Positions 47,742 to 57,239 of a DNA stretch of 64,000 nt are shown here, in pieces (positions within the stretch are counted from its first letter, which is position 1; each line of letters opens with the position of its first letter). The notes under the pieces are model-generated. The model saw only the letters and a list, made by a program, of their open reading frames with translations. It was not told where the DNA came from and did not search any database. Position numbers and translations under genes: made by a program. The stretch comes from Actinomycetales bacterium (lineage in GTDB: Bacteria > Actinomycetota > Actinomycetes > Actinomycetales > Microbacteriaceae), in assembly GCA_017308515.1 (NCBI GenBank), contig JAFKEN010000006.1, positions 726,479-790,478 on the forward strand. The letters run 5' to 3'.

Positions 47742-49400
47742 TCAGGCCGCGCCGTCGCCGAGCGCCGCGAGCGCGGAGCGCCGCTGCGCCTGCTCGACCG
47801 GATCGGGAACCGGCAGCGAGGCCAGCAGGCGCTGCGTGTAGGGGTGCTGCGGGCTCTGCAGCACCTGCTCGCTGCGACCCTCCTCGACGAGCTCGCCGCG
47901 GTAGAGCACGGCGATGCGGTCGGCGAGCAGGTCGACGACGGCGAGGTCGTGGCTGATGAACAGGCACGCGAAGCCGAAGCGCTCCTGCAGTTCGGAGAAC
48001 AGCTCCAGCACGCGCGCCTGCACCGACACGTCGAGCGCGCTCGTCGGCTCGTCGGCGATGAGCAGCTCGGGGTCGAGCGCGAGGGCGCGCGCGAGGCTCG
48101 CGCGCTGCCGCTGGCCGCCCGAGAGCTCGTGCGGGTACCGGTCGCCGAAGGCGGCCGGCAGCTGCACCGCCTCGAGCAGCTCGTCGACGCGCTCGCGGGC
48201 CGAGCGCGGGTCCCGCGCGCGCCCGTGCACGACGAGCGGCTCGGCCACGCACTGCGCGATCGTCAGGAGGGGGTTGAAGCTCGTCGAGGGATCCTGGAAC
48301 ACGAAGCCGATGCGCGAGCGCAGCGGCCGGAACGCCCGCTCGCTCGTGCCGATCATCTCGTGGTCGAAGACGGTAAGCGAGCCCGAGGTGACCGGGGTGA
48401 GCCCCGCGATCGCGCGACCGATCGTCGTCTTGCCCGAGCCCGACTCGCCCACGAGGCCGACGACCTCGCCCGCCCGGATGCGCAGGTCCACGCCGTCGAC
48501 GGCGCGGAACGCCGGGCGGGTGAAGCGCCCCGGGTACTCGATCACGAGGTTCTGGGCCCGCACCACGTCGGCGGTCTCGGGGGAGGGATCCGGCCGCCGC
48601 TGCGCCGAGGTGCGCGCCCCGACCCGCGGCACGGCGCCGAGCAGCTCGCGGGTGTACGCCTCGCGCGGTGCGGCGAAGATCTCGCCCACCGGCCCCTGCT
48701 CGATGAGGTGCCCGTCGAGCATGACGGCGACCCGGTCGGCGAGGTCGGCGACGACGCCCATGTTGTGGGTGATGAGCAGCACCGCGGTGCCGAACTCGTC
48801 GCGGATGCGCCGCAGCAGGTCGAGGATCTCGGCCTGCACCGTGACGTCGAGCGCGGTCGTCGGCTCGTCGGCGATGATCAGCTCGGGCTCGAGGGCGAGC
48901 GCCATCGCGATGACGACGCGCTGCTTCTGCCCGCCCGAGAACTGGTGCGGGTAGTGGTCGATGCGGCTCTCCGGCTCGGGGATGCCCACCCGGTCCAGGT
49001 AGTCGATGGCGATCCGGCGCGCCTCGGCCCGCGAGAGCCGGCGGTGGGCGCGCAGCCCCTCGGCGATCTGCCAGCCGACCGGGTACACCGGGTTGAGGGC
49101 CGCGGAGGGCTCCTGGAACACCATCGCCGCGTCGGTGCCGCGGACCCGCCGCAGCGCCGCGCCCGACAGCGGCACGACGTCGGTGCCGCGCAGCAGGATC
49201 GCGCCGCGCGTCGAGGCGGTCTCGGGCAGCAGCCCGATGATCGCGCGCGAGGTGACGGTCTTGCCGCTGCCGCTCTCGCCGACGACGGCGAGCACCTCGC
49301 CCGGCGCGACCGAGAGCGAGACGCCGTCGACGGCCGGCACGGTTCCGGCGTCGGTCGCGAAGTCGACGTGCAGGTCGCGGATCTCGACGACGTCGCTCAT
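47742..49400 (-). CDS. Peptide ABC transporter ATPase, DppD and DppF fused in one chain
   Basis: A 552-residue protein with two complete ATPase units. Unit one (about 1-260): Walker A GESGSGKTVTS, signature FSGGQKQRVVIA, Walker B LIIADEPTTALD. Unit two (about 285-540): GESGSGKTTIG, LSGGQRQRASLA, LLIADEPTSALD. Each has the oligopeptide-family C-terminal extension (HPYTQRLLASLPVPDP). It powers import with the two permeases and binding protein encoded upstream. ATG 49400 overlaps the permease stop. Confidence 0.93.
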   Translation of the reverse strand: MSDVVEIRDLHVDFATDAGTVPAVDGVSLSVAPGEVLAVVGESGSGKTVTSRAIIGLLPETASTRGAILLRGTDVVPLSGAALRRVRGTDAAMVFQEPSAALNPVYPVGWQIAEGLRAHRRLSRAEARRIAIDYLDRVGIPEPESRIDHYPHQFSGGQKQRVVIAMALALEPELIIADEPTTALDVTVQAEILDLLRRIRDEFGTAVLLITHNMGVVADLADRVAVMLDGHLIEQGPVGEIFAAPREAYTRELLGAVPRVGARTSAQRRPDPSPETADVVRAQNLVIEYPGRFTRPAFRAVDGVDLRIRAGEVVGLVGESGSGKTTIGRAIAGLTPVTSGSLTVFDHEMIGTSERAFRPLRSRIGFVFQDPSTSFNPLLTIAQCVAEPLVVHGRARDPRSARERVDELLEAVQLPAAFGDRYPHELSGGQRQRASLARALALDPELLIADEPTSALDVSVQARVLELFSELQERFGFACLFISHDLAVVDLLADRIAVLYRGELVEEGRSEQVLQSPQHPYTQRLLASLPVPDPVEQAQRRSALAALGDGAA

Positions 49401-50419
49401 GCGCGCTCCCGATCCGCCGGGGCGTCGGCGTCGATCGCGCCGCCCGGCACCACCTCGATGTCGTCGTCGGCCGCCCCGTCGTCGCCCGCCGCGTCGGACG
49501 AGCGGCGCCGCGTGCGCAGCCGCGGGTCGGCGAGGTCGTTGAGGCTCTCGCCGATGAGGGTGAGCCCGAGCACGATGAGCACGATCGCGGCGCCGGGGAA
49601 GATCGAGGTCCACCAGATGCCGCTCGTGACGTCGCTGATCGAGCGGTTGAGGTCGTAGCCCCACTCGGCGGCCGAGGTGGGCTCGATGCCGAAGCCGAGG
49701 AAGCCGAGCGCCGCGAGGGTGAGGATCGCCTCCGAGGCGTTGAGCGTGAGGATGAGCGGCAGCGTGCGGGTCGAGTTGCGCAGCACGTGCCGGAACATCA
49801 CGCGCCAGGTGCTCGCGCCGATGACCTTCGCGCTCTCGACGAAGGCCTCGGCCTTCACCCGCACCGCCTCGGCGCGGATCACCCGGAAGTACTGCGGGAT
49901 GAACACGACCGTGATCGAGATGGCGGCCGCGAACACCCCGCCCACGAGGTTCGACTGCCCGTGGCTGATGACGATGGCCGCGACGATCGCGAGCAGCAGG
50001 GTCGGGAAGGCGTAGACCGCGTCGGCGATGACGACGAGCACGCGGTCGAGCCATCCGCCGAGGTATCCCGAGACGAGGCCCAGGAGCACGCCCGCGAAGA
50101 TCGAGAGCACGATCGCGACGGCGATCACGAAGAAGGCGGTCTGCGATCCCCAGATCACGCGGGAGAGCACGTCGTAGCCGCCGACCGTGGTGCCGAAGGG
50201 ATGCGCGAGGCTCGGGGGGTCCTGCGCGCCGAAGCTCACCCCGTCGTCGCCCTTGAGCTGGTTGAAGCCGTAGGGAGCCAGCAGCGGCGCGAAGATCGCG
50301 AGGATCGCGAAGACGCCGGTGATGACGAGGCCGGCCACGAGCATGCCGCGCTGCAGGCCGACGCTCTGGCGCACCTGGCGGATCACGGGGAGGCGGCCGA
50401 GCCGCGCGCGCACGCCCAT
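49397..50419 (-). CDS. Peptide ABC transporter permease, DppC type
   Basis: A 340-residue permease. The N-terminal domain (FAPLLAPYGFNQ...HPFGTTVGGYDVLSRVIWG) and the coupling loop FVESAKVIGASTWRVMFRHVLRN are diagnostic for DppC/OppC, with about six membrane helices. The cytoplasmic C-terminal 45 residues are acidic and low-complexity. Its ATG shares one base with the stop of the DppB-type gene. Confidence 0.92.
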   Translation of the reverse strand: MGVRARLGRLPVIRQVRQSVGLQRGMLVAGLVITGVFAILAIFAPLLAPYGFNQLKGDDGVSFGAQDPPSLAHPFGTTVGGYDVLSRVIWGSQTAFFVIAVAIVLSIFAGVLLGLVSGYLGGWLDRVLVVIADAVYAFPTLLLAIVAAIVISHGQSNLVGGVFAAAISITVVFIPQYFRVIRAEAVRVKAEAFVESAKVIGASTWRVMFRHVLRNSTRTLPLILTLNASEAILTLAALGFLGFGIEPTSAAEWGYDLNRSISDVTSGIWWTSIFPGAAIVLIVLGLTLIGESLNDLADPRLRTRRRSSDAAGDDGAADDDIEVVPGGAIDADAPADRERA

Positions 50420-51510
50420 CAGTACCTCACCCGCGGGTCGATGAGCGCCGCCGCGATGTCGACGAGGAAGTTGACGACCGCGACGATGACCGCGAGCAGC
50501 GCGACGATGCCCTGCACGGCGACGAAGTCGCGGGCCTGGAGGTACTGGGCCAGCTCGAAGCCGAGGCCCTTCCACTCGAAGGTCGTCTCGGTGAGCACCG
50601 CGCCGCCCAGCAGCAGCGCGACCTGCAGGCCGATGACGGTGATGATCGGGATGAGCGCGGGCTTCCAGGCGTGCCGGCGCACGAGGCGGTACTCGCTCAC
50701 CCCGCGCGAGCGCGCGGCGTCGACGTAGGGCATCGCGAAGGTGCCGATGACGTTGGTGCGCACGAGGCGCAGGAAGATGCCCGCGGTGAGCAGGCCGAGC
50801 GCGATCGCCGGCAGCACCGCGTGCTGGAGCACGTCGCCGAGGATCGCCGGGTCGCCCAGCCGGATCGCGTCGATGAGGTAGACGCCGGTCGGGTTCTCGA
50901 GCCGGCCGAGCGCGATCTCGTTGCGCGGACCGGCGCGGCCCGAGGAGGGCAGCACGCCCAGCCATACGGCGAACACGAGCTTGAGCACGAGGCCGGCGAA
51001 GAACACCGGGGTCGCGTAGCAGAGGATCGCGAAGACGCGGAACACCGCGTCGGGCCAGCGGTCGCGGAAGTAGGCGGCGAGCATCCCGAGCGGGATGCCG
51101 ACCGCGAACGCGACGAGCAGCGCGTAGAGAGCGAGCTCGAGGGTCGCGCCGCCGTAGCGGAACAGCACGTCGGTGACGAGCTGGTTGTCGGTGAGGGTGC
51201 GACCGAAGTCGCCGGTGAAGACGTGGCCGAGGTACTCGACGTACTGCACGATGAGCGGCCGGTCGTAGCCGGCCTCGTGGATGCGCTCGGCGAGCTGGTC
51301 GGCCGGCAGCCGGCCGCCGAGGGCCGCCGTGATCGGGTCGCCCGTCGTGCGCATGAAGAGGAACACGAGGGTGACGAGGATGAAGACCGTCGGGAAGATC
51401 AGCAGGAACCGCACGAGGATGTAGCGGCCCAGCGACCCTCCGGCGGGTCGGGGGCGCCGCCGCGGCGCCGACGGGGCGGCGGGTGCGGCGGGGACGGTGG
51501 CGGCGGTCAT
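50419..51510 (-). CDS. Peptide ABC transporter permease, DppB type
   Basis: A 363-residue permease with RYILVRFLLIFPTVFILVTLVFLFM as first helix, GDPITAALGG, and the coupling loop PYVDAARSRGVSEYRLVRRHAWK. The end PRVRY is the usual DppB tail. An Ala/Pro/Arg-rich segment of 26 residues precedes helix one. The ATG follows CAGACT by seven bases and has no ribosome-binding site, so the gene may have its own leaderless promoter in the 131-bp gap after the binding-protein gene. Confidence 0.92.
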   Translation of the reverse strand: MTAATVPAAPAAPSAPRRRPRPAGGSLGRYILVRFLLIFPTVFILVTLVFLFMRTTGDPITAALGGRLPADQLAERIHEAGYDRPLIVQYVEYLGHVFTGDFGRTLTDNQLVTDVLFRYGGATLELALYALLVAFAVGIPLGMLAAYFRDRWPDAVFRVFAILCYATPVFFAGLVLKLVFAVWLGVLPSSGRAGPRNEIALGRLENPTGVYLIDAIRLGDPAILGDVLQHAVLPAIALGLLTAGIFLRLVRTNVIGTFAMPYVDAARSRGVSEYRLVRRHAWKPALIPIITVIGLQVALLLGGAVLTETTFEWKGLGFELAQYLQARDFVAVQGIVALLAVIVAVVNFLVDIAAALIDPRVRY

Positions 51511-51641
51511 CGGGTCCAGTCTGACGCAGCGGCGGGCGCCGCGGGCGTCACGCGGTCGGGAGGGGCGGGTCGCCGCGGCGGCGGACCCAGCGGCGAGACG
51601 GGGCGGGGCGGCCCGCGCTGCGGACCGCCCCGACCGTTGTC

Positions 51642-53270
51642 TCAGCCCTTGACGACGGGCGCGTAGCGGAACTTGAACGAGGCGTCGAGCACGACACCGT
51701 TCACGTCCGCCCCGGCGACCGCGACCTGCGCGCCCTGCAGCAGCGGCAGGGTCGAGATCAGGTCGGACATCCGGTCCTGGATCTGCTCGATCTCCGCCTG
51801 GCGCGCCGATTCGTCGGTCTCGACCGCCTGCTGGCGGATGAGGTCCTGCACCTCGGCGTCGCTGAAGTGGTTCCCGAGGAAGTTGTCCTCCTGGAAGAAC
51901 GGCGACAGGTAGTTGTCGGCGTCCGAGTAGTCCGGGAACCAACCCAGCTGGTAGATCGGGTAGACGTCGGTGGTGCGGTCCTTCGAGTACTGCACCCACT
52001 CGGTCGACTGCAGGTCGACGGTGAACAGGCCGTCGGCCTCCAGCTGGTCCTTCACCATCGCGTACTCGTCACCCGAGGACGGCCCGTAGTGGTCGTCGGA
52101 GTTGTACTGGATGGAGAGGGAGACCGGGGTCTGGATGCCGGCGTCGGCGAGGATCTTCGCCGCCTGGTCGGCGTCGGGGCCACCCGAGCCGTCGCCGTAC
52201 TTGTCGAGGAACGGCTGGGTCGCGCCGAAGAACCCGTCGGGCACGACGGAGAACAGCGGCGTGTAGGTGCCCTTGTAGACCTGGTCGGCGATCGCCTGGC
52301 GGTCGAGCAGCGCGGCCATCGCCTGGCGCACGGCCTGTGCCTTGGCGGGGTCGGCCTCGGCGGTCTTCGCGCCGAAGGGCATGGTGTCGAAGTTGAACAC
52401 CATGTAGCGGATCTCGCCGCCGGGGCCGTCGATGACCTGCACGTCGGAGTTGCCGGCGAGGTCGTCGAGGTCGGTCGGCGACAGGCTGCGGTACGCCACG
52501 TCGATGTCGCCCTCCTGCACGGCGAGCTTGAGGTTCGACGAGTCGGCGAAGACGGTCTGGATGACGGTCTTGTTCTCGGCGGCCGGCAGCAGGCCCGCGT
52601 AGTTGGGGTTGGGCTCGTACTGGATGGTGTTGTTGAAGTCGTACGAGGTGATCATGTACGGGCCGCCGAAGGCGTTCGCCGCGACGATGTCCTCGTCGGG
52701 GGTCACCGCGTCGGCCGAGAAGACCTCCTCGTCGACGATCGCGCCCGGGAAGCTCGTGAGGATGAGCGGGAAGATCTGGTCGTTCTCGGTCTTCAGGTGG
52801 AAGACGACCGTCGTGTCATCCGGCGTCTCGACGCTGTCGAGGTTGTAGAGCAGGCTCGACGCGCCGTTGGGGTCGGCGATCGCGATGTTGCGGTCGAAGC
52901 TGAACTTCACGTCGCTCGAGGTGAGGTCGTGGCCGTTGGCCCACTTGAGGCCCGCGGGCAGCGTGACGGTGTACTCGGTCGGGCTCGTGAACTCGGCCGT
53001 CTCGGCGAGGTCGGGGACGACCTCGGTCGAGTTGTAGTCGGTGTTCACCAGATAGGGGAACACCTGCGTCTGCACCGTGAGCGAGCCGTTGTCGTACGAG
53101 CCGGCCGGGTCGAGCGTCGTCACCTTGTCGGTCGTGCCGACCAGGATCGTGCCGTCCCAGTCGCCCCCGCCGGTGGAACCGCCGGTGGTGCAGCCCGCGA
53201 GCGCGAGCGCCGCGGCGGCGGCCCCGGCGGCGATCGCGAGAGCGCGCCGGGTGGTCGAAGCGGATGTCAT
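51642..53270 (-). CDS. Peptide-type ABC transporter substrate-binding lipoprotein
   Basis: A 542-residue family 5 binding protein. Signal peptide with lipobox LALAGC (Cys27) and a Gly/Thr linker; then TDKVTTLDPAGSYDNGSLTVQTQVFPYLV, the N-terminal hallmark of DppA/OppA proteins, and DVKFSFDRN. GAGGAGACGGA precedes ATG 53270. The ligand may be peptides, nickel complexes or glycosides; sequence alone does not decide. It heads the four-component importer. Confidence 0.92.
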   Translation of the reverse strand: MTSASTTRRALAIAAGAAAAALALAGCTTGGSTGGGDWDGTILVGTTDKVTTLDPAGSYDNGSLTVQTQVFPYLVNTDYNSTEVVPDLAETAEFTSPTEYTVTLPAGLKWANGHDLTSSDVKFSFDRNIAIADPNGASSLLYNLDSVETPDDTTVVFHLKTENDQIFPLILTSFPGAIVDEEVFSADAVTPDEDIVAANAFGGPYMITSYDFNNTIQYEPNPNYAGLLPAAENKTVIQTVFADSSNLKLAVQEGDIDVAYRSLSPTDLDDLAGNSDVQVIDGPGGEIRYMVFNFDTMPFGAKTAEADPAKAQAVRQAMAALLDRQAIADQVYKGTYTPLFSVVPDGFFGATQPFLDKYGDGSGGPDADQAAKILADAGIQTPVSLSIQYNSDDHYGPSSGDEYAMVKDQLEADGLFTVDLQSTEWVQYSKDRTTDVYPIYQLGWFPDYSDADNYLSPFFQEDNFLGNHFSDAEVQDLIRQQAVETDESARQAEIEQIQDRMSDLISTLPLLQGAQVAVAGADVNGVVLDASFKFRYAPVVKG

Positions 53271-53497
53271 TCCGTCTCCTCGTGTCGTGCCGCGCGCGTG
53301 CGCGGCGGTGAAGGGATTCCCCGAGATCGTCGCGGCACGCTCCCGCGCCCCGCATCTCCCCGAGAGGGTCAGTCTCACCCCGCTGCGGGGGGCGCGTCCA
53401 ATCGCAGCCGTCATCGAGACCGAAGATTTACCAGACCGAGATGAGCCCCGCTCGCTCCGCGCGGGCCGGGATCCCGCCGGAACTAGACTCGCTGGCG
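53271..53497. promoter_or_regulatory. Divergent region between the peptide importer and gltX
   Basis: The 227-bp gap contains the near-perfect palindrome CCCCGCTGCGGGG (53378-53390), an AT-rich TAAATCT on the minus strand (about 53430) that could be a -10 for the binding-protein gene with a long leader, and the gltX -10. No coding sequence is evident. Confidence 0.45.
53484..53489 (+). promoter_or_regulatory. -10 element of gltX
   Basis: TAGACT is followed by eight bases and ATG 53498. No ribosome-binding site is present, so a leaderless or near-leaderless message is likely. Confidence 0.55.
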
Positions 53498-55081
53498 ATG
53501 TCGACCCAGGCCGTCTCCGCCCCGTTCTCGCCCGCCGAGGGTGCCGAGGTGCGCGTGCGCTTCTGCCCCTCGCCGACCGGCACCCCGCACGTCGGGATGG
53601 TGCGCACCGCCCTGTTCAACTGGGCCTACGCGCGGCACACCGGCGGCCGCATGGTGTTCCGCGTCGAGGACACCGACGCCGCCCGCGACAGCGAGCAGAG
53701 CTACCTCCAGCTCGTCGAGGCGCTGCGCTGGCTCGGGCTCGACTGGGACGAGGGCGTCGAGGTCGGCGGTCCGGACGGCCCCTACCGGCAGTCGGAGCGT
53801 GGCGAGATCTACCGCGAGGTGATCCAGAAGCTGCGCGAGGCGGGGCATCTCTACGAGAGCTTCGTGACGCCCGAGGAGATGGAGGCCCGCAACCGCGCGG
53901 CCGGCCGCGATCCCCGGCAGGGCTACGACAACTCGGATCGCGAGCTCACCGCCGCCCAGATCGCCGCCTACCGCGCCGAGGGGCGCGAGCCCTCCCTGCG
54001 CCTGCGGGTGCCCGAGGGCGACATGGCCTTCGACGACCTCATCCGCGGAGAGGTGAGCTTCCCGGCCGGCAGCACGAGCGACTTCGTCGTGGTGCGCCCG
54101 AACGGCGCCCCGCTCTACACGCTCGTCAACCCGGTCGACGACGCGCTCATGCGGGTCAACCACGTGCTGCGCGGCGAGGATCTGCTCTCCTCCACGCCGC
54201 GGCAGATCGCGCTCTGGGGGGCGCTCATCGAGGTCGGGCTCGCGACCGCGATCCCGCGGTTCGCGCACATGCCGCTCGTCTACGGCGAGGGCTCGAAGAA
54301 GCTCTCCAAGCGCGATCCCGAGTCCGACCTGTTCCTGCATCGCGAGGCGGGCTTCACGCCCGAGGGCCTGCTCAACTACCTGGCCCTGCTGGGCTGGTCG
54401 ATCGCGCCGGATCGCGACGTGTTCAGCCGCGAGGAGATGACGGCGGCCTTCGACATCCGCGACGTCAACCCCAACCCGGCGCGCTTCGACCTCGCGAAGG
54501 CGGTCGCGATCAACGGCGACCACATCCGCGCGCTCGCACCGGAGGACTTCGCCGCGCGGATCGTGCCCTACCTCGGCGCACTCCCCGAGCGCGAGGGCCG
54601 AGCGGCCGAGCCGGCGCTCGTGGCCGACCCGCCGACGCCCACGCAGCGGGCGATCCTGCGCGAGGCGGCGCCGCTCGTGCAGGAGCGCGTCAACCTGCTC
54701 GGCGAGGCGCGCGGGATGCTCGGCTTCCTCTTCGTCGCCGACGAGGCGCTGCGCTTCGACGACGACGCGCTGCCCAAGCCCGCGGAGCGGGAGGAGGCGC
54801 TGCTCGTCCTCGAGGCGGGCGCCGCGGCGCTCGAGCAGCTCGGCGAGCCGGGCGCTCCTGACTTCGGCCACGCCGAGATCGAGCAGGCCCTGCGCGCGGC
54901 CCTCACCGCTCCCACGGAGGAGGGCGGGCGCGGGCTCAAGCCGCGCACGGCCTTCGGGGCGCTGCGCACGGCGGTCTCCGGGCGGCGGGTGAGCCCGCCG
55001 CTGTTCGAGTCGATGGAGATCCTCGGCAAGGCCTCGACGCTCGCCCGCATCGAGCGCTACCGCGCGGTGCTGCAGGGCTGA
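53498..55081 (+). CDS. gltX: Glutamyl-tRNA synthetase
   Basis: A 527-residue class I synthetase. The HIGH-like motif is in [19 protein letters not shown] and the KMSKS-like motif is [13 protein letters not shown]. The anticodon-binding helical domain occupies about the last 180 residues. An actinobacterium lacking GlnRS would use this non-discriminating enzyme for both tRNA-Glu and tRNA-Gln. ATG 53498 is chosen from its distance to TAGACT. The frame is open further upstream but has no better start. Confidence 0.96.
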   Translation: MSTQAVSAPFSPAEGAEVRVRFCPSPTGTPHVGMVRTALFNWAYARHTGGRMVFRVEDTDAARDSEQSYLQLVEALRWLGLDWDEGVEVGGPDGPYRQSERGEIYREVIQKLREAGHLYESFVTPEEMEARNRAAGRDPRQGYDNSDRELTAAQIAAYRAEGREPSLRLRVPEGDMAFDDLIRGEVSFPAGSTSDFVVVRPNGAPLYTLVNPVDDALMRVNHVLRGEDLLSSTPRQIALWGALIEVGLATAIPRFAHMPLVYGEGSKKLSKRDPESDLFLHREAGFTPEGLLNYLALLGWSIAPDRDVFSREEMTAAFDIRDVNPNPARFDLAKAVAINGDHIRALAPEDFAARIVPYLGALPEREGRAAEPALVADPPTPTQRAILREAAPLVQERVNLLGEARGMLGFLFVADEALRFDDDALPKPAEREEALLVLEAGAAALEQLGEPGAPDFGHAEIEQALRAALTAPTEEGGRGLKPRTAFGALRTAVSGRRVSPPLFESMEILGKASTLARIERYRAVLQG

Positions 55082-55086
55082 ATACT

Positions 55087-55109
55087 CCTGAGAGCGGGCG
55101 GCCCTCAGG
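55087..55109. terminator. Hairpin between gltX and the convergent cytochrome gene
   Basis: CCTGAG and CTCAGG form a 6-bp stem around an 11-base loop, starting five bases after the gltX stop and covering the stop of the convergent gene. A T-tract is lacking, so the call is moderate. Confidence 0.45.
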
Positions 55110-56025
55110 CGGCCGGCGGCATGCGCCGCACGTCCTGGCCCAGCGCCTCGGCGATCCGCGCCTGGGCACGTGGCGCGAGCAGCGCGAGGCCGACGGCGAC
55201 GGCCGTGACGAGCGCGGCGATCACCAGGCCGAGCGGGCTCTCGTCGTGGCGGGCGGCGAACATCCCGTCGAGGTTGCGCAGCGCGCCGGTCGTCAGCACG
55301 AGGCCGACGTGCACGAGCGTGAAGAGCGCGAGGTAGCCGAGCGTCAGCAGGTGCACGCGCCGCGCGAGGGTCTCGCTCACGAGCCGCGCGATGCGGCCAC
55401 CCGGACGCACGAGCGGCGAGAGCCGCAGACCGGTGAGGATCGCGAGCGGCGCCGCGAGGAACACGGTCGCCGCGTAGGAGAGCTGCTGCAGGCCGTTGTA
55501 GGCGACCCAGCCGTCGTGCTCGGGCCAGGCGAACGCGACGTACTCGACGAGCGCGGTGAGTGCGGACGGCACGATCTCGAGGCTCGTGGGCACGAGGCGC
55601 AGCCACTGCCCGGACGCGAACAGCAGCACGAGATAGGCGAGCCCGTTGAGCACCCAGAGGCTGTCGAGCACGAGGTGCCACCAGACGTGCACGCTCAGCC
55701 GGCGCGGCGGACGGTCGGCGGAGCGCGGGCCGAGCGTGCGGGTGACGAAGGCCGGGGGCCGGCGCCCGCGCCACACCCGCAGCCCCGAGACGGCGATCGG
55801 GGCCAGCAGCACCGCGTTGAGCGCGTGCGTGACGACGAGACCGAGCGAGAAGCCCTCGGGAGCGCCCGGCGGCGGGGCCATCACCGCGGGATGCGCCGCG
55901 AAGAAGGCGCTCGCGGCCGGGTCGGCGAGCAGCGCCCGCGCGCCGAGCACGGCCAGCACGGCGAGCCCCGCGGCGAGCGCCACGAGGAGGGCGACGACGG
56001 GCGCCCGGAGACCTCGCCGCATCAC
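55105..56025 (-). CDS. Cytochrome b561/thiosulfate-reductase-b-like membrane protein
   Basis: A 306-residue protein with about six hydrophobic segments. Histidines near or within segments (VTHALNAVLLAPIAVSG, VHVWWHLVLDSLWVLNGLAYL, RRVHLLTLGYLALFTLVHVGLVLTTGALRN) are spaced as in di-heme cytochrome b subunits that exchange electrons with quinone. The partner oxidoreductase is not in the window. On the minus strand TACGGT is followed by six bases and a GTG at 56025, immediately before ATG 56022; the GTG is taken as a leaderless start. Confidence 0.75.
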   Translation of the reverse strand: MMRRGLRAPVVALLVALAAGLAVLAVLGARALLADPAASAFFAAHPAVMAPPPGAPEGFSLGLVVTHALNAVLLAPIAVSGLRVWRGRRPPAFVTRTLGPRSADRPPRRLSVHVWWHLVLDSLWVLNGLAYLVLLFASGQWLRLVPTSLEIVPSALTALVEYVAFAWPEHDGWVAYNGLQQLSYAATVFLAAPLAILTGLRLSPLVRPGGRIARLVSETLARRVHLLTLGYLALFTLVHVGLVLTTGALRNLDGMFAARHDESPLGLVIAALVTAVAVGLALLAPRAQARIAEALGQDVRRMPPAA

Positions 56026-56081
56026 GACACCACCGTACCGGCGCTGCCGCAGCCGACGCGCGCGCCCAGGCGCCCTCGCGC

Positions 56082-57239
56082 TCAGCCGCCGACGACCTCG
56101 AGGGTCTGCCGGGCGATCTCGAGCTCCTCGTCGGTCGGGATCACGAGCGTGCGTGCCCGCGCCCCCTCCGCCGAGAGGTCGCGCGGTCCGCGCTCCGGGC
56201 CCCGGTTGCGGCCGGGGTCGAGCTCGAGCCCGAGCGCGGCGAGGCCGCCGACGATCCGGGTCCGCACCTCGGGGGAGTTCTCGCCGATCCCCGCGGTGAA
56301 CACGAGCGCGTCGAGACCGCCGAGCGCGGCGGCGTAGCCGCCGACGTAGTGCCGCGCGCGGTGCGCCATGACGCCCAGCGCGAGTTCGGCGCGCTCGTCG
56401 CCCGCCTCGGCCGCCGCGACCACCTCGCGCATGTCGGCGTGGCCGCTGAGGCCCAGCAGCCCGCTGCGCCGGTTGAGCAGGGCGTCGAGCTCGTCGGCGC
56501 CGAGGCCCGCGACGCGCGCGAGGTGCAGCAGGGCGCCGGGGTCGACGTCGCCCGAGCGCGTTCCCATCACGAGACCCGCGAGCGGGGTGAGTCCCATCGA
56601 GGTGTCGATCGAGCGGCCGCCCGCGATGGCGCAGGCCGAGGCGCCGTTGCCGAGGTGCAGCACGACGAGCCGCAGGTCGGCGAGCGGGCGGCCGAGGAAC
56701 CGCGCCGTCGCGCCGGCGACGTAGCGGTAGGAGGTGCCGTGGAACCCGTAGCGGCGCACCCCGTGCGCGCGGGCGAGATCCAGATCGAGGGCGTAGGTCG
56801 CGGCCTCGGGCGGGAGGGTGCGGTGGAAGGCGGTGTCGAAGACCGCCACCTGGGGAACGCCCGGCAGGGCGCGGCGCGCGGCGCGGATCCCGGCGAGCGC
56901 GGGCGGATTGTGCAGCGGCGCCAGCTCGGCGAGCTCCTCGATCGCGGCCTCCACGCCGTCGTCGACGAGGGTCGGCGCGTCGAAGCGCTCGCCGCCGTGC
57001 ACGACGCGGTGTCCGACGGCGTCGATCGCGATCCCCGCGACGTCCGCGAGCATGCGCGCGAGGGCCGCGTCGTGGTCGGGCACCTCGGGGGCGCTGTCGC
57101 CGGACCCGGCCACGCCGATCCGGTCGATGAGACCCTCCGCGAGGATCTCCCCCGGCGCGCCCTCGGCGCCGCCCTCGGGCAGCGCGAGCACGCGGTACTT
57201 GAGCGAGGAGGAGCCCGCGTTGACGACGCCGACGTTCAC
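56082..57239 (-). CDS. ackA: Acetate kinase
   Basis: A 385-residue ASKHA-fold kinase making ATP and acetate from acetyl phosphate. Motifs: NAGSSSLKYRV, HRVVHGGERF, FDTAFHRTLP, HLGNGASACAIAGG, SMGLTPLAGLVMGTR and FTAGIGENSPEVR. ATG 57239 overlaps the pta stop by 4 bp, so both enzymes are produced together as the last genes of the kinase-regulator operon. Confidence 0.96.
   Translation of the reverse strand: MNVGVVNAGSSSLKYRVLALPEGGAEGAPGEILAEGLIDRIGVAGSGDSAPEVPDHDAALARMLADVAGIAIDAVGHRVVHGGERFDAPTLVDDGVEAAIEELAELAPLHNPPALAGIRAARRALPGVPQVAVFDTAFHRTLPPEAATYALDLDLARAHGVRRYGFHGTSYRYVAGATARFLGRPLADLRLVVLHLGNGASACAIAGGRSIDTSMGLTPLAGLVMGTRSGDVDPGALLHLARVAGLGADELDALLNRRSGLLGLSGHADMREVVAAAEAGDERAELALGVMAHRARHYVGGYAAALGGLDALVFTAGIGENSPEVRTRIVGGLAALGLELDPGRNRGPERGPRDLSAEGARARTLVIPTDEELEIARQTLEVVGG

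Noticed and set aside
53441-53497. Longer N-terminus for glutamyl-tRNA synthetase
   Set aside because: The upstream codons contain the TAGACT promoter hexamer, lack a ribosome-binding site, and the family begins close to the [11 protein letters not shown] motif.
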